A stretch of 64,000 nt of DNA from Synechococcus sp. MU1642 (GTDB lineage Bacteria > Cyanobacteriota > Cyanobacteriia > PCC-6307 > Cyanobiaceae). The notes under the pieces were generated by a model that saw nothing but the letters and a program-made list of their open reading frames with translations, made no database searches and was not told the origin of the DNA. Positions 57,901 through 64,000 of this stretch are shown here, piece after piece (the first letter of the stretch is position 1; each line of letters starts with the position of its first letter). Location: contig NZ_VTKZ01000008.1 of the NCBI RefSeq assembly GCF_020514115.1, forward strand, positions 35,990-99,989, written 5' to 3'. A program made the position numbers and the translations under genes.

Positions 57901-58650
57901 TCAGTGCCATTGCGCCAGGGGGGCCTGAAAGCGATCCGGATGGATCAACGCAATTCCGGGCGGAAGACCGCTCTGATCCATCGGGCGAAGATAGCCCCAA
58001 CTCACCAGAAAACAGGGCAGTTGATCCAACCCTGGTGTTGAGCGCACCGCCTCAAGCGTCACCCGGCGGTCTTCCACGAAGCCGCACAGGCTTCGCTGCC
58101 GCTGGAGCTGGAGCAGAACCTGAGGCTTAGCACCAGCCTCACGACCATCCAGACGCCAAGGATGCAGGCCAAGGCTGTTCAGCAGCTCAGCGGTGAAGGC
58201 CTGGGTTTTTGTCGTCAGAACAGCCCAGTCCACCCCCTCTGCTTCCAACTGCTTCAGCCGCTCCACCAGGCCGGGGAAAGGTCGATGCAACGCCAACCAA
58301 GCGGAACGGTTCTGCCGCACCGCTTCATCTCTGGAAGCATCGAGTGCCGCCTGCAGCTGCTCCGGCTGCCATCCACGCCGTTGCAGTGCCAAGGCCTGCG
58401 CTTCCCCATAGGAATGCAGCCAAACCTGAAGGTTCAGCGCCGGCAGTTCCGCAGCCAGCAGCACCATTTCCCAACCGTGATGCACCCACGGCCGCAGCTG
58501 ACGGAAGGCGTCAGGCACCTGATCAGGGGTGAAGCCCTCTGGAGCAGCCTCAAGACGACGACAGGCGTGCCAAGCACTCCACCAGTACTCGGCCATTCCA
58601 TCGACGATGACACCGTCGAAATCGAAGACCAGCAGTGGGCGAAGGTTCAT
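57901..58650 (-). CDS. HAD-family hydrolase
   Basis: A 249-residue haloacid dehalogenase-like phosphatase. Motif I is V-F-D-F-D-G-V-I-V-D near residue 8 (nucleophile Asp), motif II V-L-T-T-K-T near 145, and F-V-E-D-R near 190 contains the acidic motif IV. The cap region is large and helical. Substrate unknown; a similar gene beside recA is familiar from other cyanobacteria. ATG at 58650 (M-N-L-R-P) or 58656. Confidence 0.85.
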   Translation of the reverse strand: MNLRPLLVFDFDGVIVDGMAEYWWSAWHACRRLEAAPEGFTPDQVPDAFRQLRPWVHHGWEMVLLAAELPALNLQVWLHSYGEAQALALQRRGWQPEQLQAALDASRDEAVRQNRSAWLALHRPFPGLVERLKQLEAEGVDWAVLTTKTQAFTAELLNSLGLHPWRLDGREAGAKPQVLLQLQRQRSLCGFVEDRRVTLEAVRSTPGLDQLPCFLVSWGYLRPMDQSGLPPGIALIHPDRFQAPLAQWH

Positions 58651-58659
58651 GGACAAAAA

Positions 58660-58731
58660 CTGGGCCGCTAGGATTCGAACCTAGGAATGGCGAGACCAAA
58701 ACCCGCTGCCTTACCGCTTGGCGACGGCCCA
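58660..58731 (-). tRNA. tRNA-Gln (TTG)
   Basis: The minus strand folds as a 72-base tRNA: acceptor TGGGCCG with CGGCCCA, anticodon TTG in the loop TTTTGGT between GCGGG and CTCGC, T-loop TTCGAAT. The weak U1-A72 pair and discriminator G73 are usual identity marks of glutamine tRNA. CCA is not encoded. Confidence 0.97.
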
Positions 58732-58821
58732 CTGAACCGGGAAAGACCGCAACATGCGGTTCACCGGAGCACTAATAGTTACTCATAGCAGCCAACCGTT
58801 CGTCAATCCACCAACTAACGA

Positions 58822-60462
58822 TCAAGGAGGAAAAACCCTCAAGCGGGACAGTTCAGCCTCGCCGAAGACATCGCTGCGTAGCCGGTAACGCCGCACAAGA
58901 TCGGCTTGCATCCGGAGAACACGCTCAGTTCGCGGCAGCAACTCCACCGGCCGGCCTTGCGGCATCACCACCTGTTCCACGGCAAGACGGCATTCCTCGA
59001 GAGCAGCCAATTCATCGTCCTGAGACACCCGGTCCGGCGAGATGACCTCTGCGGCCGATTCGGTGGCCTGACGGCGCAGAAGACGGGCCATGGCACGGGT
59101 CACCTGGGGCAGGGTGTCGGACTTAATCACCAGAATCGGGATCCCCAGATCCTTGGCCTGACGGCGCAGGGACGGTTGACGGCTGAGGCCAAGCCGAACG
59201 CTCAACACCACATCGGCATCACTCAAATCATCCACAACCTGCGCCTTCCAGCCGTGGGAACGGATGGCCTCCTCCACAACACGAGGAGGAACCCCGCAAC
59301 AGAGAACCTGCAGGTGCTCGGCGCTGGTCTCCGGCGAGGATTGTTCGACTGCTGCACTTGCCTTCCGGAAACTGACCGCAGGCATTGGCACGGGAACTGA
59401 GACGGCCTGTTCCGTAAACGGCCGTTGGGACGGAGGGCGCAGCAAACCCGAAGACTGCGGCGGGTCCACCAGCTGAACGCCCCCCTCAGGCGTCAGCTCG
59501 CGCTCCTGAACCCTGGGCTTCAGACCCCGAAGCAGTTGGTCCACGGTGGCGGCAACGTCAGTGTGTATGGCCCAGTGCTGCCGGCTATGCATTTCAACTG
59601 CAACCGGAAAAGTCGGTTCGGCGGCGCGCTCCAACACCGTTTTCTGACTGCGACGCCGCCGGGCCTCCTCATCCCCGAGGGTGACCGTCTGAATTCCTCC
59701 CACCAGATCGCTGAGGGTGGGGTTCTTGATCAGGTTGGCCAAAGCATTGCCGTGAGCTGTGGCGACAAGCACCACACCACGTTCAGCGATGGTGCGCGCG
59801 GCCTGTGCTTCCAGCTCCGTGCCGATCTCATCGATCACGATGACTTCTGGCATGTGATTTTCTACCGCCTCGATCATGGTTTGGTGCTGCAGCTCAGGCC
59901 TGGCCACCTGCATGCGGCGGGCCCGACCGATCGCGGGGTGGGGGATGTCGCCATCACCGGCGATCTCATTGCTCGTGTCGATCACAACAACGCGCCGCTC
60001 CAGCTCATCTGAAAGGACCCGGGCGATCTCACGCAACGCCGTTGTCTTGCCCACACCAGGGCGCCCCATCAACAGCAGGGACTGCCCTCCATCCAAGAGG
60101 TCCCGCACCATGGCAACGGTGCCGAACACGGCTCGCCCCACCCGGCAGGTCAGACCGACCACCTCGCCCTGACGGTTGCGGATCGCGCTAATCCGGTGAA
60201 GCGTTCGTTCGATTCCCGCCCGGTTATCGCCACCGAACTGACCAAGCCTGGCCACCACGGCCGCCAGATCCTGCCGAGACAAGGGCGTGGAACCCAGCTC
60301 AAGGGCACGGCCTGGATAACGCGCTTCCGGAACCCGACCGAGATCGAGCACCACTTCAAGCAACTGCTTTCGCGCCTCCACAGGCTGCAACCGCTCCTGC
60401 ACGGCGTCCGGGAGGAGCTCAAGAAGGCGATCCAGATCGTCGGTGACCCGTTGCGTGCCCAT
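58822..60462 (-). CDS. R3H-domain AAA ATPase (SpoIIIAA-like)
   Basis: A 546-residue protein. Residues ~90-310 form an ATPase like SpoIIIAA/PilT-type engines: [10 protein letters not shown] (Walker A) near residue 132, V-V-I-D-T-S-N-E-I near 158 and [10 protein letters not shown] (Walker B) near 205. The C-terminal part carries an R3H-like basic segment for single-stranded nucleic acid. Conserved in cyanobacteria and red-algal plastids (Ycf45-like); function unknown. ATG at 60462 (M-G-T-Q-R-V) is chosen over the extension to 60594, which overlaps ldpA. Confidence 0.88.
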   Translation of the reverse strand: MGTQRVTDDLDRLLELLPDAVQERLQPVEARKQLLEVVLDLGRVPEARYPGRALELGSTPLSRQDLAAVVARLGQFGGDNRAGIERTLHRISAIRNRQGEVVGLTCRVGRAVFGTVAMVRDLLDGGQSLLLMGRPGVGKTTALREIARVLSDELERRVVVIDTSNEIAGDGDIPHPAIGRARRMQVARPELQHQTMIEAVENHMPEVIVIDEIGTELEAQAARTIAERGVVLVATAHGNALANLIKNPTLSDLVGGIQTVTLGDEEARRRRSQKTVLERAAEPTFPVAVEMHSRQHWAIHTDVAATVDQLLRGLKPRVQERELTPEGGVQLVDPPQSSGLLRPPSQRPFTEQAVSVPVPMPAVSFRKASAAVEQSSPETSAEHLQVLCCGVPPRVVEEAIRSHGWKAQVVDDLSDADVVLSVRLGLSRQPSLRRQAKDLGIPILVIKSDTLPQVTRAMARLLRRQATESAAEVISPDRVSQDDELAALEECRLAVEQVVMPQGRPVELLPRTERVLRMQADLVRRYRLRSDVFGEAELSRLRVFPP

Positions 60463-60484
60463 GGGATCTGCGCGTTTCAGCCTT

Positions 60485-61516
60485 CTAGCAAGAGCGCTGC
60501 AACCATGGCGTAACCAATGGACGCGCGAGAGAGAGGGCACGCTCCCAACCCTCGGGCCATTGCCACAAGGCAAGCCCACGGGTTTGCGCCTCATCCAGCA
60601 CAGGCATCAGCAAGCGACGAGCCACACCACCAAAGGCGATGCCAGCCGGCCGCTCCGTCGGGTGCAGGAACTCCAGCGTTGCGGCATTGGTGCCACCGGC
60701 AAGCTGAAGCGGACCCGGCGGCGCCAGACCACGCATGGCACGCCAGAGCTGAACCGCAGCTCGCGCGGTGCCAGCGCCCACATCGCCGCTCATCGGACGC
60801 CCATCCAGCTGCCAGAGGGGCCTGTAACCGGCTTGGCGCAGGCGGGAGTAGCGACGCCAAAGCAAACCAGCAAACTGATCGGCCTTCACGCCGTGGCCCT
60901 CCAAGCCGGAGCTCACGGCCAAGCGCCGCAGGGGAACGTTGTGCTGCTGAAGGCTTTGGATCAGCGTCGAGAAGCCCTCGTCATGCCCAGACGCCGTGTG
61001 AATCTCCACAGCATCGGGCTGAATCGATTTCAGCAAGGAGATCACCTGCTCGGGTGCCAGTCGGTGGTCGCGTTCCTCAATCAAGCCATGGGGGCAAGCC
61101 GGCAAGCAGCGGCCGCAGCCATAGCAACGCTGCTGGTCGATCCCAGCAGCGGGCGGAATCGCCGCCGCCGGACAAATCCTTTCGCAGGGCCGCGGGCAGT
61201 CCACGGGGCAGTGGTCAGGATCGAACCAGGCCTTGCGGAAGTGAGCATCGATGCCATCGCTGAGACTGACCATTAGCCAGGGGCGACGCCCTGTTTGCGC
61301 CTCAGCCCAGTCCAGCCCGCGACGCGCTGCAAGGGCGACCGCTGGATCTGCAGCCACATCAACGCAATGAACACCGACAGCCGCAAAAACAGCGGTCAGA
61401 TCGGCAATGGCAGGCACATCCTGGTTGCTTGCTCCACAGATGAGCTTGACCCAGCGGCCCTGATCGAGGGCCTCGTCAGGCGTCAGGCCTTCAGATATGT
61501 GGTCATCGGTTCCCAC
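60485..61516 (-). CDS. ldpA: Light-dependent period protein LdpA
   Basis: A ~343-residue iron-sulfur protein. Two ferredoxin-type cluster motifs are seen: [14 protein letters not shown] and [12 protein letters not shown] near residues 100-145. In Synechococcus elongatus LdpA senses redox state and tunes the circadian clock input. In marine strains the same gene sits beside ndhN, as here. Start is tentatively the GTG at 61516, overlapping the end of ndhN by 34 bases; the open frame continues to 61576. Confidence 0.88.
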   Translation of the reverse strand: MGTDDHISEGLTPDEALDQGRWVKLICGASNQDVPAIADLTAVFAAVGVHCVDVAADPAVALAARRGLDWAEAQTGRRPWLMVSLSDGIDAHFRKAWFDPDHCPVDCPRPCERICPAAAIPPAAGIDQQRCYGCGRCLPACPHGLIEERDHRLAPEQVISLLKSIQPDAVEIHTASGHDEGFSTLIQSLQQHNVPLRRLAVSSGLEGHGVKADQFAGLLWRRYSRLRQAGYRPLWQLDGRPMSGDVGAGTARAAVQLWRAMRGLAPPGPLQLAGGTNAATLEFLHPTERPAGIAFGGVARRLLMPVLDEAQTRGLALWQWPEGWERALSLARPLVTPWLQRSC

Positions 61517-61944
61517 TTCAGGCTGCGAGCACCACCCATCTCCACGATGATGCGTAGACGTGGTTCGCGCTTGCAAAGATCGCAGAGCGAAAGAAGTTCG
61601 GAGCGCGACAGCACCTGGCCTTCCAGCAGCCAGAGGGCCACAGGAGCATCACCTTCAAAAAGGTCGCCGAGCTGGGGAGCCACCTCCTGCACTTCTCCCA
61701 CAGCAGCACCACGACCAACGCTTTGGTGACCGAGATGGGGAGGACGGATGCCGTGCTTCTGGGTAAGGAACACCTCCGGATCACCAAGGCCGCGGGCTGA
61801 TGTCATGCGGGTGCTGTAACCGGCACCGCGCAGACGTCTTAATAAACGCGTTTCTGCACCGCCTTCGAGCGGAGCCTGAACCGCCAGACAGCCATTGGCT
61901 TCGAGATCACGGCGAAATGCCTGACCGGTGAGAAGCAGAGGCAT
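61483..61944 (-). CDS. ndhN: NDH-1 subunit N
   Basis: A 153-residue soluble subunit of the cyanobacterial NDH-1 complex (photosynthetic complex I), which works in cyclic electron flow and CO2 uptake. Marks are [10 protein letters not shown] near the start, [15 protein letters not shown] near residue 43, P-P-H-L-G-H-Q near 70 and L-K-W-E-P-M-T at the end. It precedes ldpA in the same operon and is divergent from the ribosomal operon. Confidence 0.93.
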   Translation of the reverse strand: MPLLLTGQAFRRDLEANGCLAVQAPLEGGAETRLLRRLRGAGYSTRMTSARGLGDPEVFLTQKHGIRPPHLGHQSVGRGAAVGEVQEVAPQLGDLFEGDAPVALWLLEGQVLSRSELLSLCDLCKREPRLRIIVEMGGARSLKWEPMTTYLKA

Positions 61945-62325
61945 GGCAGCTACAGGGATTGGAGAGGATTCTGGCAGCAGGCAGAAGGATCAGGGGAGGG
62001 GGAAGGCCGGTGTTGTAGGTTCGATGTTTGTTCTGTCTTTCTGTGCCCGTCCGCTAGCCGGGCCTCCAGTTGGCAGAACAGATTCGGCGATTGCGCTGAA
62101 TCTCCAGGCCAGTACGGAAGCTTTCTTCGGAAATCTCCGTCGGGAAACTGCAACAGCACATCGTGCAGATGCAAGTCCCAGCCTCGCTGCATCGTTCGCT
62201 AGCTCATTCGAATCAACTCCTTAGGGAGTTCCGCTTCGAACCACGTCTGCGTCCAATCGATCAGCACCTGACCCCATGCGGCTCTCCGCTTGGTGGTTGT
62301 CCACGCTGGCGCTTCCTCCCCATCC
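61945..62325. promoter_or_regulatory. Divergent region between ndhN and rplC
   Basis: This 381-base stretch has no credible gene and should contain promoters for ndhN-ldpA (minus) and for the rplC ribosomal operon (plus). I see no clear consensus -35/-10 pair, no L4-leader-type structure that I can recognise and no riboswitch. Confidence 0.4.
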
Positions 62326-62982
62326 ATGTCCATCGGCATCCTCGGGAAGAAGCTGGGTATGTCCCAGTTCTTCGACGAGCAGGGCAGAGCTGTTCCGGTC
62401 ACCTTGATCGAAGCCGGCCCCTGCCGCATCACCCAACTCAAAAACGACGACACTGACGGTTATTCCGCAGTGCAGATCGGCTTTGGCGAAACCCGCGAAA
62501 AGCTGATCAACAAGCCCGCCCAGGGTCACCTGAACAAATCTGGTGAGGGGCTTCTGCGTCATCTGCGCGAATACCGCGTCGACAGCGTTGAAGGTCTCGA
62601 ACTCGGTGGAGACATCACCGTCGGCGATTTCGAAGCCGGCCAGAAGGTGGACGTCAGCGGTGACACTGTCGGCCGCGGCTTCGCTGGCTACCAGAAGCGC
62701 CACGGCTTCAGCCGGGGTCCGATGACCCACGGTTCGAAGAATCACCGCGAGCCCGGTTCGACCGGTGCCGGCACGACCCCGGGCCGCATCTATCCCGGTA
62801 AGCGGATGGCCGGTCGCTACGGCGGCAAGAAGATCACCACACGTGGCCTGACCATCCTCAAGGTGGACAGCGAGCACAACCTGCTGGTGGTGAAGGGATC
62901 CGTGCCCGGCAAGCCTGGTGCGCTGCTCAACATCCGCCCGGCCTTGCGCGTGGGCGCCAAGCCCGCCAAAGGAGGTAAGTGA
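62326..62982 (+). CDS. rplC: Ribosomal protein L3
   Basis: A 218-residue large-subunit protein: [14 protein letters not shown] at the start, [14 protein letters not shown] near residue 128 (the central extension reaching the peptidyl transferase centre) and [10 protein letters not shown] near 160. First gene of the S10-type operon in cyanobacteria, which begins with rplC. The ATG at 62326 is standard; the frame open to 62290 is not used. The stop shares a base with the rplD start. Confidence 0.97.
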   Translation: MSIGILGKKLGMSQFFDEQGRAVPVTLIEAGPCRITQLKNDDTDGYSAVQIGFGETREKLINKPAQGHLNKSGEGLLRHLREYRVDSVEGLELGGDITVGDFEAGQKVDVSGDTVGRGFAGYQKRHGFSRGPMTHGSKNHREPGSTGAGTTPGRIYPGKRMAGRYGGKKITTRGLTILKVDSEHNLLVVKGSVPGKPGALLNIRPALRVGAKPAKGGK

Positions 62983-63617
62983 TGGCCAGTTGTGTCGTTC
63001 GTGATTGGCAGGGCAAGGAAGCCGGTAAGGCGACCCTGGACCTGAAGGTGGCCAAAGAGACCACCGCCGTTGATCTCATGCATCGGGCTGTTCTGCGTCA
63101 GCAGGCCCATGCACGCCAAGGAACCGCCAGCACCCTCACCCGTTCAGAAGTGCGTGGTGGTGGTCGCAAGCCCTACAAGCAGAAAGGAACTGGTCGGGCC
63201 CGTCAGGGCTCCATCCGGACTCCCCTGAAGCCCGGCGGCGGCGTCATCTTCGGACCCAAGCCCCGCACGTACAACCTTGCGATGAACCGCAAGGAGCGTC
63301 GTCTGGCCCTGCGCACTGCGCTAATGGCCCGCATTGACGATGTGACCGTCGTGAAGGACTTCGCTACTGCGCTGGAGGCCCCCAAGACCCGTGAAATCAC
63401 GGATGCTCTGGGACGCCTCGGTGTCGCGGCAGGATCCAAGGTGCTCATCGTTCTGACGAACCCCTCCGATGTTGTCCGCCGTTCCGTGCGCAACCTGGAG
63501 AAAGTCAAGTTGATCTCCGCAGATCAGCTGAACGTCTTCGACCTGCTCCACGCCAATGCTCTGGTGCTGGGCGAGGAAGCTCTCGCAACCATCCAGGAGG
63601 TCTACGGCGATGACTGA
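62982..63617 (+). CDS. rplD: Ribosomal protein L4
   Basis: A 211-residue protein with the long loop [21 protein letters not shown] that lines the exit tunnel, and K-P-R-T-Y-N near residue 85. In many bacteria L4 also controls its own operon; no leader feature for that is visible here. ATG at 62982, in TGATG overlap with rplC; its end overlaps rplW by eight bases. Confidence 0.97.
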   Translation: MASCVVRDWQGKEAGKATLDLKVAKETTAVDLMHRAVLRQQAHARQGTASTLTRSEVRGGGRKPYKQKGTGRARQGSIRTPLKPGGGVIFGPKPRTYNLAMNRKERRLALRTALMARIDDVTVVKDFATALEAPKTREITDALGRLGVAAGSKVLIVLTNPSDVVRRSVRNLEKVKLISADQLNVFDLLHANALVLGEEALATIQEVYGDD

Positions 63618-63912
63618 ACGATTCCAAGGCCGCCTGGCGGATGTGATCCGCCGTCCCTTGATCACCGAGAAGGCCACCCGCGCCCTCGAAATAAACCAGT
63701 ACACCTTCGAGGTAGACCACCGCGCCGCGAAGCCCGACATCAAGGCCGCCATTGAGCAGCTCTTCGATGTGAAGGTCACCGGCATCAGCACCATGAATCC
63801 CCCGCGACGCTCCCGTCGCATGGGTCGCTTCGCCGGCAAACGTGCCCAGGTGAAGAAAGCCGTGGTGCGCCTGGCGGAGGGCAACTCGATCCAACTCTTC
63901 CCTGAGTCCTGA
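63610..63912 (+). CDS. rplW: Ribosomal protein L23
   Basis: A 100-residue protein near the tunnel exit: [10 protein letters not shown] near residue 14, Y-T-F-E-V-D near 29 and [12 protein letters not shown] near 65. The ATG at 63610 overlaps the rplD stop by eight bases. Confidence 0.97.
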   Translation: MTERFQGRLADVIRRPLITEKATRALEINQYTFEVDHRAAKPDIKAAIEQLFDVKVTGISTMNPPRRSRRMGRFAGKRAQVKKAVVRLAEGNSIQLFPES

Positions 63913-63927
63913 GGGGTCTGAATCGTC

Positions 63928-64000
63928 ATGGCAATCCGTAATTTCCGCCCCTACACCCCCGGTACCCGCACCCGGGTGGTCACTGATTTCAGTGAGATCA
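63928..64000 (+). CDS. rplB: Ribosomal protein L2 (3' end missing)
   Basis: The first 24 codons are present: M-A-I-R-N-F-R-P-Y-T-P-G-T-R-T-R-V-V, the standard cyanobacterial L2 start. The rest lies beyond the window. It follows rplW by 15 bases in the ribosomal operon. Confidence 0.96.
   Translation, partial: MAIRNFRPYTPGTRTRVVTDFSEI

Noticed and set aside
60443..61276. 277-codon plus-strand frame
   Set aside because: Antisense to ldpA, which has complete iron-sulfur motifs.

Overview
The window is a chromosomal segment of a marine picocyanobacterium, a Synechococcus of sub-cluster 5.1. It carries both phycoerythrin I and phycoerythrin II genes, R-phycocyanin, a PanC-Cmk fusion, PsaD, NdhN, LdpA and CrtD. 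The gene content of the left third matches the phycobilisome rod region of a blue-light specialist that performs type IV chromatic acclimation (pigment type 3d, island arrangement CA4-A). The left ~15 kb is visibly richer in A+T than the rest, most strongly from about 8.0 to 12.1 kb. All assignments rest on reading the proteins; no searches were run.

Layout. 1-3.0 kb: 3' end of a phycoerythrin rod linker, a small orphan ORF, then cpeS-cpeT-cpeR, facing three small minus-strand genes, at least two with Nif11-type domains. 3.3-8.0 kb: mpeY-mpeB-mpeA-mpeC-mpeU, which make phycoerythrin II, its linker and bilin lyases. 8.0-12.1 kb: the CA4-A island, with two AraC-type regulators (fciA, fciB), the lyase-isomerase mpeZ and a small Nif11-type gene. 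12.1-16.4 kb: cpeZ, cpeY, two unknown genes and cpeBA (minus strand). 16.6-22.3 kb: a small unknown gene, a CpeS-family lyase, pebA-pebB (phycoerythrobilin synthesis), rpcBA (R-phycocyanin), cpcT and rpcE-rpcF, bordered by a low-molecular-weight phosphatase gene.

22.8-61.9 kb holds housekeeping genes in short, often overlapping operons: panC-cmk, rlpA, purM, an aldo/keto reductase, RNase D, hemF, mrp-rodA-histidine kinase, psaD, trpE-gshA-ppc, recF-speD, larE, a tandem-domain cobO, a JAMM protease with a MoeB-rhodanese protein, a CAAD protein, crtD, tyrA, a degenerate DinG-like protein, recA with a LexA box, an R3H ATPase, ldpA and ndhN. tRNA-Cys, tRNA-Arg and tRNA-Gln genes are interspersed. 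The window ends in the ribosomal operon rplC-rplD-rplW-rplB.

How it works together. PebA and PebB make phycoerythrobilin. CpeS/CpeT/CpeY-CpeZ/MpeY/RpcE-F attach it, and the lyase-isomerases MpeU and MpeZ attach it as phycourobilin. MpeY and MpeZ are expected to compete for cysteine 83 of MpeA, with FciA/FciB setting the balance by light colour. The points most worth a second look are the island and its repeated TTGAT sites, mutually exclusive hairpins in the mpeC and mpeY leaders, a displaced 3' tail of the cobO gene at 49.07 kb, three genes whose conserved N-termini precede any standard start codon, and two proteins that look like inactive members of catalytic families.
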